48,507 bases of DNA from Novosphingobium sp. (GTDB taxonomy: Bacteria; Pseudomonadota; Alphaproteobacteria; Sphingomonadales; Sphingomonadaceae). Below are positions 15,868 through 25,250 of the stretch, one piece after another (positions within the stretch are counted from its first letter, which is position 1; each line of letters starts with the position of its first letter). Location: positions 1 to 48,507 of the forward strand of contig NZ_JAUYRV010000042.1 of NCBI RefSeq assembly GCF_030696665.1, in the 5' to 3' direction. The notes beneath the pieces are model-generated. The model was not told the origin of the DNA, did no database searches, and was given only the letters and a program-made list of their open reading frames with translations. Both the position numbers and the translations under genes were made by a program.

Positions 15868-18774
15868 ATGGTGATTTCTCGCGTTCGCACAGCGGTACTG
15901 GCTTTGAGCGTCAGCATTGCGCTGGCTTTTCACGCACCGGGCGTTGCGGCGCAACGGCCTGCATCGCCACTGTTCATTCTGGACAAGGCGTTGTCACAGG
16001 CGATCACCAACGAAAACGCCAATCCCAATCAAGCAACTTTTGATGCCAGTCTGAAAGCGGCCGAAGCTGTTATCGCGGCCACGCAAGGCCTGCCGCCGGG
16101 GCCAGAGGTAGCGCCCTATCTGGCGCGGGCATTGGTCTCGCGGTCAAACTCGGCACGCGAGGCAGGAGATATCGACAAGACTTATGCAGATGCTGAGCGC
16201 GCGCGTGAAGTAATCTTGCCTTTTCGTGATCTTGCGGCCGATGCCTATGTCCAGTCGATTGCGCTGGCTGGCGATGTGGCCATCCGCCGTGCGCTGTTTC
16301 AGCAGGCCGCCGATCGCCTCAGCGAAGGCGCAGCCTATCTGGCACAGCGGCGCGGCAAAGTGGCAGCATCCCCGGCGCTCGACATGGCCGAATCCAACAT
16401 CGGCTACACGCTGGCCATCGCGTTGATGCAGCTAGGGCAATATGACGATTCGGTGCGGGCGCAGGAATCGAGTCTCGCGGCGCGTGCTCGCGCTGTGGGC
16501 GAGTTCCATCCCGCCACGATCAGTGCGCGCTACAATCTTGCGTTGCGGCTATCGCGTGCGGGGCGGCTGGAAGAGGCCGAGGCAATGGCGCGTCTTGCCG
16601 CAGAGCAAGTCCAGCAACATGTGCCCCAGACCGATCTGGGGCATGTCCGCGCGGTCGAGACACTGGCGCTGGTGCTGGCAGGTGGCGGCAAGCGCAGCGA
16701 AGCAGTAGAAGTAGCACGCCGTGCGCTCGACATTCGTGTGGCCACGACTGGCACCAGCGATGCGAATTTTGCCGCAGGCCTTACCACATTGGGCGGATTG
16801 CTCGCAGATCTTGGTCGCTATGAAGAGGCGGTGAGTGTGTTGACCGGGGCAACCGCAACGCAGGACAAGCTCGGTGCACTTGCTGCGCCAACCGACCGTT
16901 TGCGTGCGCTGACATTCCTCGGTCATGCGCAACTTGGGTTTGGCAAGGTGATCGATGCGCGTCAGTCGCTCGATGTTGCCTATGCAATCTGGGAAAAGAC
17001 CAAGGCAGCGGGCGCGGCGGAGACTTTGCTTCCATCGGTGGCGCTGGCACGGCTGGACAGCGGGGATGAGGTCGGTGCCGCTGCGGCAGCAAGCGCGCAC
17101 CTTGCCATTGCCTCCGGTGACAGAGCGCCGGTGCTGGGCAAGGCGCAGGCCTGTGCGGCAGGCGCGCTGCTGGCCATCAGCTCATCGGAATGCGGCGCTC
17201 AGGCGGGCAGTTCACTTGTTCGCGCGGTCATCAATCGGCTTGATGCCAGCGCCGATGGCGAACTCGTCCTGGCAGACCGCTTGTCGCTTGAACTGGCGAT
17301 GCGGCTGGCAGTGCGGGACGGCGACGCCCAACTTGCTGCCGATGCCTCACAAGTGCTGGTCGGTTCGAAAGTGGCCCGTGCAACGCGACTTGCAGCAGCA
17401 AGAGCCGGGGCTTCCGATGCAGCGCTGGCCGGGCGCATTCGCACGCTGCAGGACGCTGAAATGGCCTATCGCCGTGCCAATTCGGTCTATCTGCTGCTGC
17501 TTGGCAATGGCGGAGATGCACAATCTGCCCGTGCCTTGCGAGACACCACACTTGCCGCGCTGGACCAGCAACGCACCGATATTGAGCGTGACTATCCCGC
17601 GTGGGCTGCCTTGAGCGCACGACAAGGCATGGACCTCGCGCAGATCACGGCCTCGTTGGCCAAGGATGAAGCGGTGATGGCCGTAGTGCCGGCATTTGCT
17701 TCGACATTCGTGTTCGTAGCCTCTACTGATCGGGCCGTTGTGCAGCGGATCAAGCCCACCCGCGCCGCTTTTGCCGCCAGTGCGGCACAATTGCGCCGCG
17801 CGCTCGAGCAGCGGCGCTTCGATGCTGTAGCCTCCCATGATATCTATCGTGCGATCTTTGCCGATCTTGCGCCTGGTGATCTGCGCAAGGTGCGTTCGCT
17901 GCGGATCGTTGCGGGTGGTGATGCGGCGGCAATTCCCTTTGCGACCTTGCTCGAACGCCCGGTCGACAAGATCGATGCCAAGACCCCCTTCCTCATACGA
18001 CGCTATGCGCTTTCGGCTGGTGCATCGCTGTTACGCAGCGCAGCACAGTCCCCGCAACTGCTGGCAAATTCTACGATGCTTGCGGTTGGGGCACCCACGC
18101 CTTTCGGAACTGCCCAACTGGCGCAAGCCCGCCTGCCGCAGAACGGGCCGCTCGCGGCAAGCGCGGTATTTCGTGGCGGGCGTGTCGATGTGCAATCGCT
18201 GGCGGCTCTGCCCGCGCTCCAGTCTGCCGAAGTGGCAGCAGTTTCACGCCACGCGCGCAGTGCCACGGTGCTGATGGGCGAGCAGGCAAGCGAAGATGCA
18301 CTTGGCAAAATGGCGCTCGACCAGTATCGTATCTTGCTATTTGCCACCCACGCGTTGGTCACTGGTGAAATGGAAGGCATCACCGAACCTGCACTCGTGC
18401 TCGCCCGCCCAGTGGCTGGGGCGAACAGCGATGGCGTGCTGACCGCGTCGGAGATCGGCATGCTCAGGCTTGATGCCGATTGGGTGATCTTGTCTGCCTG
18501 CAACACCGCAGCTGGCGACGGGGAGGCAGCACCTGCCTATTCAGGCTTGGCGCAAGCCTTTCGTTATGCCGGTGCCCGCACGTTGATGCTTTCACATTGG
18601 CCGGTGCGCGACGATGCTGCCGCAGGCCTTGCAGGGACAGTGCTCAGCCAAGCCGCCAGCGGCAAGAGTCCCGCCCAAGCCTTGCGCACTGCCATGCTGC
18701 GAGCCATGAAGGACCATGCGCTGCCCGACGCGGCCAACCCCTACGTATGGGCTCCCTTCGTGGTGTTCGAATAA
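15868..18774 (+). CDS. Exported TPR-CHAT (caspase-like) domain protein
   Basis: The 968-residue product starts at ATG 15868, 8 bases after AAGGGGAG. Residues 1-28 form a Sec signal peptide (VLALSVSIALAFHAPGVAAQ). Residues about 40-520 are alpha-helical with TPR-like repeats, for example HPATISARYNLALRLSRAGR and GTSDANFAAGLTTLGGLLAD. The C-terminal 350 residues form a CHAT domain (caspase HetF associated with TPRs) with the predicted catalytic His828 in LLFATHALVTGE and Cys878 in VILSACNTAAGDG. The Cys-flanking motif and the downstream SHWPVRDDAAA match active CHAT peptidases. The export signal places it in the periplasm or beyond. It converges on the FecR/Slam operon. Substrate unknown; related exported TPR-CHAT proteins are, from memory, often found near secretion loci. 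Confidence 0.88.
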   Translation: MVISRVRTAVLALSVSIALAFHAPGVAAQRPASPLFILDKALSQAITNENANPNQATFDASLKAAEAVIAATQGLPPGPEVAPYLARALVSRSNSAREAGDIDKTYADAERAREVILPFRDLAADAYVQSIALAGDVAIRRALFQQAADRLSEGAAYLAQRRGKVAASPALDMAESNIGYTLAIALMQLGQYDDSVRAQESSLAARARAVGEFHPATISARYNLALRLSRAGRLEEAEAMARLAAEQVQQHVPQTDLGHVRAVETLALVLAGGGKRSEAVEVARRALDIRVATTGTSDANFAAGLTTLGGLLADLGRYEEAVSVLTGATATQDKLGALAAPTDRLRALTFLGHAQLGFGKVIDARQSLDVAYAIWEKTKAAGAAETLLPSVALARLDSGDEVGAAAAASAHLAIASGDRAPVLGKAQACAAGALLAISSSECGAQAGSSLVRAVINRLDASADGELVLADRLSLELAMRLAVRDGDAQLAADASQVLVGSKVARATRLAAARAGASDAALAGRIRTLQDAEMAYRRANSVYLLLLGNGGDAQSARALRDTTLAALDQQRTDIERDYPAWAALSARQGMDLAQITASLAKDEAVMAVVPAFASTFVFVASTDRAVVQRIKPTRAAFAASAAQLRRALEQRRFDAVASHDIYRAIFADLAPGDLRKVRSLRIVAGGDAAAIPFATLLERPVDKIDAKTPFLIRRYALSAGASLLRSAAQSPQLLANSTMLAVGAPTPFGTAQLAQARLPQNGPLAASAVFRGGRVDVQSLAALPALQSAEVAAVSRHARSATVLMGEQASEDALGKMALDQYRILLFATHALVTGEMEGITEPALVLARPVAGANSDGVLTASEIGMLRLDADWVILSACNTAAGDGEAAPAYSGLAQAFRYAGARTLMLSHWPVRDDAAAGLAGTVLSQAASGKSPAQALRTAMLRAMKDHALPDAANPYVWAPFVVFE

Positions 18775-18903
18775 GCTGGCTTTTGTTGGACAACTGCTGC
18801 GAGATACGGTGGGACTTCAATCAGAAACAAGCGCGAGGATAGTGACATTTGCCTCAAGTCGGGAAGGTTAAACTTCGCGTCATTTTGTCGTGCTGTCAGG
18901 CAG

Positions 18904-19192
18904 CGGGCATGCGAATACACCAATGCCTTTCTCAAGGACTGGGAACGACTGTGGCACTCCGGGCGCTAAGACGTGAACCAGCTCAAAGAGGCGATGCTGC
19001 TGCTGATCGCCAATGATGCTCTACTGGGACCCGATCGGCGCGATCATGCGCTGAAAGGCGACTGGCAGGGCAACCGTGAATGCCACATGGTCGGCGATTT
19101 CCTGTTGATCTATGACATCGACCACTGCGTGGGAAAGCGTCGGACCATCTCCTTCGTCCGCGCCGGCACCCATAGCGAGCTGTTCAAATGCG
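18904..19192 (+). pseudogene. YafQ/RelE-family toxin relic with in-frame stop
   Basis: One frame reads EYTNAFLKDWERLWHSGR, then TAA (18967-18969), then DVNQLKEAMLLLIANDALLG, followed by a DHALKGDWQGNRECHMVGDF block and LLIYDI, and later FVRAGTHSELF. These match the YafQ branch of RelE/ParE mRNA interferases in order and spacing: SGRyD before the helix, H-L-G-W, R-CH, D-LLIY, R-GTHSELF. The TAA replaces the usual Tyr codon of the SGRYD motif. No start codon precedes the homology and no antitoxin gene is next to it. Translation could restart only at GTG 18973, which would drop the first helix. I infer a dead toxin. Confidence 0.7.
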
Positions 19193-19380
19193 TGCCGTCA
19201 AGATCATCCCTGCTCTATCCTTCAAGGCGGCCTGGACCGGCGTGTCAACGAATGGGAATGCTGCCGATGCAGGCGCAGGCTGAGGTCAACCCGTTCATGG
19301 CCAGACTTCTATATCCTACCAAATAGTCTTATCATTTTTCGATTCCCTGTAGAAAATTTCTGCACCTGCGAGTCTCCTGA

Positions 19381-22300
19381 TCAGGGTGCTTTGGTGAAGG
19401 CGATCACGCCATTGGCGTTCACCAGGGTGCCCGAGCCGAAGGTGAAGGCAGCCGCTGCGTGGCTGGCCCCATCGCCAGCCAGCACCCCGTTGATGCGCAG
19501 GCTGCACACGGCGGCGGCGCAGGCCCCCCCGGTTACGCTTGCCCCCGATCCGCCTGCCGAAAAGCGCATCGTTGCTGTGTCGAGCGCCATCGATGGTGCG
19601 GCAGCACCGCCAGAGCTGGCGACGGTGTAAATGTCGGCACCGTCGATAACGCGCGCCTCCATGCCCACCTTCAGCGTATCGAAGGCCACCGCCATCTGCC
19701 CGCCATCTAGCGTGCCGAGCCGGCTGCCGAGAGATGGCGCGGTCCCGCCTGCAAAGGTGTAAGTCGCGGTGCCGGTGGTCGGCAGGTTGGTGGCTGGCTT
19801 TGCCCAGATGATGCCGCCGTTGTTCGCATCGAGCGCGCGCGCGTTCTGCGATGCAGAGCTTTGCGTGGTGCCCGATACCCAGCGGGTCCAGCCGACAATA
19901 TCAGAAACCGAGCCACTATCGGTGTTGGTCGCCGTGCCCCGGTCGGTCTGGACGGTTGCGGTGCGGTATCCGTCGATGCCGCCGCTGCTATTCGGCTGAA
20001 TTGTCACCTCGGTCTGCGCGCCGGGCGCAATGTTGCTGTAGCCCAGCAAGGTGTAGCCCGGCACAGCGCCTGCCAGCGGTGCGGTGGTGACAGGCGCACC
20101 GTCCTTGTAAACCGCCGCTCCGGCAAGAATGCCGGTGCCCTGCACCGTGCCGATGCCATAAACGCCGGTAAGCAGATTGCCGGTCGTACCGCCTAGCGCG
20201 AGCCCGGTCTGGAAACGGCAGACACCTCCTGCGCAGCGCGGATCAGTGCTGACAACCGGCACAAAGGCATCGAGCGCACGCACGCCGTTGCGGTTGGACA
20301 AGGCAATCGCCGGGCTGGCGAGGCCGCCCAGCGATGCGAAGTCATAGCGCCGGGCGGTGCCGTCCTCCTTGAGCGTCAGGGTGCCCTCAATCCCGAACAG
20401 CGGCGTGGAGGCAAACCCGATGGTTATGCCGCCATAGAGCGCGGCGTCGGTAACCACCCCGCCTGTGCGATAGGCAGGCGCGGTAAAGGCAAGCAGGCCG
20501 TAAGTGGCCGTGCCGCTGGTCGGGACAAACGACGGTATGCGCGTCGAGAGGGCGTAGAACAGGCCATCATTGGCGCCAAAATCGGTGGTGAACTGGGCAT
20601 TGCCATATGTGCCGCTGGAAAGACGGCCAATGCGCCATTCGCTCCCCGCAGTGGTATCCGCCTGCACATCGCTGGCCGTGCCGGAGAACATGATCTGCGG
20701 CGTATCGCCAAACCCGCGCGCTACGCCCTGGGCGTCCGTTCCGATCGATTGCAACTGCCCGGCACCGATGCTGGTCGACCCGCCTTGAACCACTGCCGTT
20801 GCACCATAAGCACTCGCAATGGTGAGATCGGCTGCAGTCACCGGCGTTATCGGTGGAGGCGTAACGCCCGGCGTCGGCACCGCGCCCACGGCGGTTCCGG
20901 TGGTTGCCACGACCGCGCCGTTTAGCAGGCGGGCGAATGTTCCCGTAGCGGAGGAGCCGAGCGTATAAGTGCCCGCCAGCACGTCCGAAGCCGTGCCGCC
21001 GGTGCTCATGTTGAAGAACACCTTGCAGTCTGTGGCGCAGCGGCTGTCGGTTGTCGTCACAGTGGCGCTGCCGCTGGGAAACAGCGTGGTGCCGTTTGCA
21101 AACATGGTGAGCGATGGCGCGGCAAGGCCGCCTGCCGTCTGATATTCATACCGCTGCACGCCGGAATTGGTCAGCGTGAGGATGCCTGCCGCGCCGAATT
21201 TGGGCGTGCTGCCAAAGGCGACGGCAAAACCGCCGGTCAGCGTTGCGCCGGTCGCCGCGCTGCCATCGGCGAACGTCGGCGTCGTGAAGCCCGCGATCCC
21301 GAAGGTCGCAAGGCCGCTGGTGGGCAGGGCCGCAGGCGCGGCGGTCGCATAAGCGAAGTGGACACCGTCGTTCAGGTCATAGGTCTGCGCCGAGGTCGTG
21401 CCATTGAAGGTTTGCGACGTCGTGCCATCTGCGTAGCGGCCCAGGATCCAGCCGGACCCGGTTTGCCCGTCGATCAGGCGCACCGTGCCAAGGGCCGTTC
21501 TGCCAAACATCGTTATAGCATCTGCGCTGTCCAGCGTGACCGTGATCGGGCCAGCATCACCGAAGCCGCCGCCGGAATAGATGGCCGCCGTGGTGCCACT
21601 CGGCGGTGGTGGGGGCGGAGGTGGCGGAGGCGGAGGTGGTGGTGGAGGAGGGGGCGGGGTAGGAGCGTCGGGGAGCGTGCCGCCCAGCACCAGAGCGCCA
21701 CCAAGCTGCGGGAACGATCCCGTTCTTGAGATGATCCAGGTGCCTGCAATGATGCCGCCATTGGTGCCGCCCAGAACGAAGTTGGGGTAAAGCAGGCACC
21801 CTTCCGAACCGCTGCCGCAAACGCCGCTCACGGCGGGGTCCGTCACGCCGCTCATCGCGGCGTTGACGATGATGGCATCGCCGATGGTGAGGGGTTGGCC
21901 CGCCGCAAACCGTGCGCCGACCGAAGGCGCATCCGCGCCGCCGGGCGTCGAGAAGCTGTAAGTGCGCGTTGCCCCCAGATCGGTTGCGGAAATCGCGCCT
22001 TCGAAGCCATAAAGCGGCCGAACCGAATTGAACGCCAGCGCCAGGGTCGCATCGACGCTGGAAGCCGTCACCACGCGCCCGTCGATATAGGCAGGGGTCG
22101 TGGCCGCCAGCACGGTGTAGCGCGCAGTGCCGGCCCCCGGGAGCGCCGAAAGATAGGGCTTGGTCAGCGCGAAATACGTGCCGTCGGTAGAGCGGATCGT
22201 TTGCGCATAACGACCGATCACCCAATCCGGGCCGCTCGCGCCTTCGGCGCCCACCAGCGCGCCGCGCAAGAAGCCTTCGCGCGTGCTGGTGTCGCCAAAG

Positions 22301-23688
22301 CCGGTCGGCGCGCCGTTTGCATTGAACACGACCGGCCCGGTTGCATAGGTGCGCGCGATGGGCGCGCCGATTTCGAGCGTATCGAGCCCGCCGACATAGT
22401 CACCGCTGGCAAGGCCGGAGCTGATCCCAGCGGTTAGCGCCGAGCCGGCAAGCGGCAGCTGCGGACCCGGTGTGCGCCCAAATGAGCCGCCCAGATCGGT
22501 GAAGGCAAACAGCGCATCCAGCCGGGCCTTCGACGCGGCATCCGTCCCCGCAGGCACGCCGATCCCGCGCAGATAGCGCATCATCGTGGCCAGTTGGTCG
22601 CCGGTGTAGCCGCCATTGCGGCTGTTCGTGCCGACTTGCAGCCCGCCGATATAGGCAGAGAGGACAGAGACCAGCGTGGGCGCATCGGTGGGGATGCCTG
22701 CCGCCACGGCCTGCCTATAGGTAGTGACAGCCCCGATCTGTTCGGGCGCAGCGCCAGAGGCAAAGCCATCGGCATCGAAATAGGCGAGCAAGGCGGCCAG
22801 ATAGGCGCGGCTGGCAGCATCTGCCGAACCGTCCTGCGCTGCTGCGATAAGCGCCTGCGCGCGCACCAGAGCGGTCAACGCATTGAAATAGCCCAGCGCA
22901 TCGCCGCTGCCGACCGAGGCAAGGCTGGCCGCCTTGAACGCGTCAGACACTGCAGCGAAATCAAAGCCGCCGTTACTGTCTGCCGCCGCGAATGCCTGCC
23001 GCAGCAGATCAAGTGGCGCTCCGCTGCCGACAAGCTGCAAGCTCGGGTTCTGGGTCATGTCGAAGCGGGTCTGGGCCGAGGCGCTATACAAGGCACCTGC
23101 CGCAAAGACGGGCTCAGCCGCGACCGGCTGGGCACCAACTGCAAGCGTGCGGGTCGGTGCCTGGTCGAGCGCGGCGCGAAACGCTTCACCCACACCAAAG
23201 CTGCGCGTGACACCGCCAGCGGTGACGCTGACCGTGCCGCCAAGGCCGCGGCCTGTGAGCAGCCCAGCTGGATCGACCGCGAAGCTGGCACTGGCGTTCG
23301 GTCCGTTGACGCTGACCTGCATATCGCCCGCGACGCGCACATTGGCGACGCCGTCCGGCCCGGCGACCACCGTGAAGCGTCCGCGTTGCAGCGTTACTGC
23401 GCCATTGCTCGATGTGATGCGGCTGTCGCCGACGATCGAAATGATATCACCGTCTGCTGTGCGCAGCTGGGTAATGCCGCCCGCGATCTCCGCATCGCCG
23501 ACAAGCAGTTCGCCTGCGCGCAGGGTTGCTCCGCCCGCCTGCATTCCGGTTGAAAAAAGCACCGCTGGCGCATCAGAGGGTTGGCGAGCGGATTGGGCAA
23601 AAGCGGCTGCCGGCAGCAGCGCTGCAGCCCCCAGTGCGGTGGTCAGCAAGAGCCGTGCGTGGGTCGTCCTGCATGCCTGCGTTGCCAT
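19381..23688 (-). CDS. Exported FecR-domain protein with four TbpB-like modules; candidate Slam cargo
   Basis: The 1,435-residue product starts at the ATG at 23688, 9 bases after AGGAG. Residues 1-32 form a Sec signal (LLLTTALGAAALLPAAAFAQ, no lipobox Cys). Residues 40-190 resemble a FecR domain (LRTADGDIISIVGDSRI, LQRGRFTVVAGPDG). Residues 200-430 are helical. Four modules of about 240-265 residues follow, near 440-675, 700-940, 950-1195 and 1200-1435. Each has an IGRY/WTRW-type motif, a GTA-Y stretch, a Gly-rich FG/FxGxL strand pair and one Cys pair (near 624, 886, 1152, 1393). A run of 19 prolines separates modules 1 and 2. The modules' beta-rich, glycine-rich pattern recalls TbpB-like barrels secreted by Slam proteins. 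Coupling to the Slam-like gene 3 bases upstream makes it the likely cargo; ligand unknown. Confidence 0.75.
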   Translation of the reverse strand: MATQACRTTHARLLLTTALGAAALLPAAAFAQSARQPSDAPAVLFSTGMQAGGATLRAGELLVGDAEIAGGITQLRTADGDIISIVGDSRITSSNGAVTLQRGRFTVVAGPDGVANVRVAGDMQVSVNGPNASASFAVDPAGLLTGRGLGGTVSVTAGGVTRSFGVGEAFRAALDQAPTRTLAVGAQPVAAEPVFAAGALYSASAQTRFDMTQNPSLQLVGSGAPLDLLRQAFAAADSNGGFDFAAVSDAFKAASLASVGSGDALGYFNALTALVRAQALIAAAQDGSADAASRAYLAALLAYFDADGFASGAAPEQIGAVTTYRQAVAAGIPTDAPTLVSVLSAYIGGLQVGTNSRNGGYTGDQLATMMRYLRGIGVPAGTDAASKARLDALFAFTDLGGSFGRTPGPQLPLAGSALTAGISSGLASGDYVGGLDTLEIGAPIARTYATGPVVFNANGAPTGFGDTSTREGFLRGALVGAEGASGPDWVIGRYAQTIRSTDGTYFALTKPYLSALPGAGTARYTVLAATTPAYIDGRVVTASSVDATLALAFNSVRPLYGFEGAISATDLGATRTYSFSTPGGADAPSVGARFAAGQPLTIGDAIIVNAAMSGVTDPAVSGVCGSGSEGCLLYPNFVLGGTNGGIIAGTWIISRTGSFPQLGGALVLGGTLPDAPTPPPPPPPPPPPPPPPPPPPSGTTAAIYSGGGFGDAGPITVTLDSADAITMFGRTALGTVRLIDGQTGSGWILGRYADGTTSQTFNGTTSAQTYDLNDGVHFAYATAAPAALPTSGLATFGIAGFTTPTFADGSAATGATLTGGFAVAFGSTPKFGAAGILTLTNSGVQRYEYQTAGGLAAPSLTMFANGTTLFPSGSATVTTTDSRCATDCKVFFNMSTGGTASDVLAGTYTLGSSATGTFARLLNGAVVATTGTAVGAVPTPGVTPPPITPVTAADLTIASAYGATAVVQGGSTSIGAGQLQSIGTDAQGVARGFGDTPQIMFSGTASDVQADTTAGSEWRIGRLSSGTYGNAQFTTDFGANDGLFYALSTRIPSFVPTSGTATYGLLAFTAPAYRTGGVVTDAALYGGITIGFASTPLFGIEGTLTLKEDGTARRYDFASLGGLASPAIALSNRNGVRALDAFVPVVSTDPRCAGGVCRFQTGLALGGTTGNLLTGVYGIGTVQGTGILAGAAVYKDGAPVTTAPLAGAVPGYTLLGYSNIAPGAQTEVTIQPNSSGGIDGYRTATVQTDRGTATNTDSGSVSDIVGWTRWVSGTTQSSASQNARALDANNGGIIWAKPATNLPTTGTATYTFAGGTAPSLGSRLGTLDGGQMAVAFDTLKVGMEARVIDGADIYTVASSGGAAAPSMALDTATMRFSAGGSGASVTGGACAAAVCSLRINGVLAGDGASHAAAAFTFGSGTLVNANGVIAFTKAP

Positions 23689-23691
23689 GGC

Positions 23692-25020
23692 TTAAAACTC
23701 CTGTCGGATGGAGAGCGAGACAGTGACGCGCCGGTAATCGTACAGCGCAAGGTTGCTGTCGTTGCGCGTGAAGGAGACACGGGGGCGCAGGATGAGCGCC
23801 TTGGCGATCATCAGGCGCAGGCTCAGCGATGCGTCGAGCTGGGTGTCGTGCCGGCTGGCCCCGAACAAGGGATCAGCGCCGCCATAGTCGCGGTATTCGG
23901 CACTAAGCCCGCCCACGACCGATAGCGCTGTGGTCAGCGGCAGCTCTGCGCCCAGTTGCGCCGTGCCCAGCGCATAGCCCAAGTGCCGCCCGGCGGCTTG
24001 CCGGGTCGCTTCCTTGCCCGCGCCAATCGCGGCGAACACCTGCCGCCCGGCGTAGCTGATCGTGCCGGTAAACCGGTCGGCATCGCGCAGCGTGTCGGTC
24101 CGGTAATCGATCCGGGCATATTGCGCGGCGAACGACAGGGCATCGCCGTTTTTCAGCCGCCGCGTGTATTGGCCGATGGCGCTGTGTGACGCGCGGAACC
24201 CCTGATGCGCGAGCCAGAACTGCTGGCTTTGCGCGGCCAGCGAAACGGTGTGGCCAGAGGGGCTGGTATGGGCAATGCCGAGCGTGCCGGTCAGAGCTGC
24301 CTGATCGAACGCCTTGTCGCCGTGCGCATCGCGCCATAGGCCAAGACCCGATGCAAAGAGCTTGGTCTGGCGCGAGAGCGGCACATCGATGCTGACCCCA
24401 GCCTGCACCTGTCCGAACGCTTCGCCTTGCCGGGTTGCGCCGCCGCCCAGCGTTGCGGGGCCGAGAAAGGCGAACACCGGCAGCGTGATCGAGGTGGCAG
24501 ACGTTGCGGCGTTGACATTGCTATCATAGCCTCCCTCCACATCGACAAATCCGCTGATGCGGGTGGAGCCGCCGCGCAGCTGCGTGTGGTAGCGGTTTGA
24601 AAGGCTGTTGAGCTGCTGGCGGACCGGGTCGGGCAGCGAGGGATCGGCGATGACGGTGTCGAATTCGGTCTTTGCCGTGTCGAGGTCCCCTGCCATGGCA
24701 TAGACCCGCGCGATCTCGGCGCGCGCCTGAGCATTGCCGGGCTGCACCGCCAGCACGCGCTGCAAGGCCGCGATGGCCCGGCCATGCTGCCCGCTATCGG
24801 CTGCCGCCAGACCAAGGGCATAGTCATAATCAGGTTCGCCAGCCCGGGCCTGTTCCAGCGGGGCGAGCACAGCAAAAGCTTCTGCGGCCTTTCCGGCACT
24901 GTGGAGCGCGAGGGCCTCGACAATGGCTTCATCGGTCGCGGCGGCGGCAGGTGCGATGCTGAAGGCCGCAACGCTGGCTGCCAAACCAATCTTCAAGGCG
25001 CGCAGTGCGGTGGTCGTCAT
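23692..25020 (-). CDS. Slam-like outer-membrane translocator (DUF560, type XI secretion)
   Basis: I chose the ATG at 25020 because GGGGGGA lies 8-9 bases upstream and a signal peptide follows directly (ALKIGLAASVAAFSIAPAAAA); an ATG at 25029 and a start at 25047 are alternatives. The product is about 442 residues. Residues 30-135 contain TPR-like repeats (GQHGRAIAALQRVLAVQPGN, ARAEIARVYAMAGDLDTAKT). From about residue 155 there is a beta-barrel opening with SGFVDVEGGYDSNVNAATS, a hallmark of Slam/DUF560 proteins, and ending in a terminal Phe (VTVSLSIRQEF). Slam proteins move TbpB-, fHbp- or hemophilin-type cargo across the outer membrane. The cargo candidate starts 3 bases after the TAA stop. 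Generic TPR-plus-barrel porins are the alternative. Confidence 0.78.
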   Translation of the reverse strand: MTTTALRALKIGLAASVAAFSIAPAAAATDEAIVEALALHSAGKAAEAFAVLAPLEQARAGEPDYDYALGLAAADSGQHGRAIAALQRVLAVQPGNAQARAEIARVYAMAGDLDTAKTEFDTVIADPSLPDPVRQQLNSLSNRYHTQLRGGSTRISGFVDVEGGYDSNVNAATSATSITLPVFAFLGPATLGGGATRQGEAFGQVQAGVSIDVPLSRQTKLFASGLGLWRDAHGDKAFDQAALTGTLGIAHTSPSGHTVSLAAQSQQFWLAHQGFRASHSAIGQYTRRLKNGDALSFAAQYARIDYRTDTLRDADRFTGTISYAGRQVFAAIGAGKEATRQAAGRHLGYALGTAQLGAELPLTTALSVVGGLSAEYRDYGGADPLFGASRHDTQLDASLSLRLMIAKALILRPRVSFTRNDSNLALYDYRRVTVSLSIRQEF

Positions 25021-25250
25021 AGCCGGCATTCCCCCCAACCCAGTCACCGCCAGTGCGGTCAGTGGGCTTTAGGGATGGGCCAAGGTCGCGACCCGTTATA
25101 AAGCCGGACAGAATGATGACAAAGGCCGTCAGGCTGGCACAAAGCATCGTGACCCGCTCGCAGGTGGTTCTCGATCAATGTGCTGCATCAGTTCTGGCGC
25201 AGCATCGATTTGGGATCATTGCAGTGTGAACTGTTGCTTTGCAGGCAGTT

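Noticed and set aside
15351..16043. A 230-codon plus-strand frame with NGPDGGKGPDGGKG
   Set aside because: The collagen-like text comes from the 18-bp DNA duplication, and the frame overlaps the signal-peptide region of the CHAT gene.
21602..21660. Homopolymer-like G-rich tract considered as a sequencing artefact or frameshift site
   Set aside because: It reads as 19 mixed proline codons and the frame is open and module-rich on both sides, so a true proline linker is the simpler reading.
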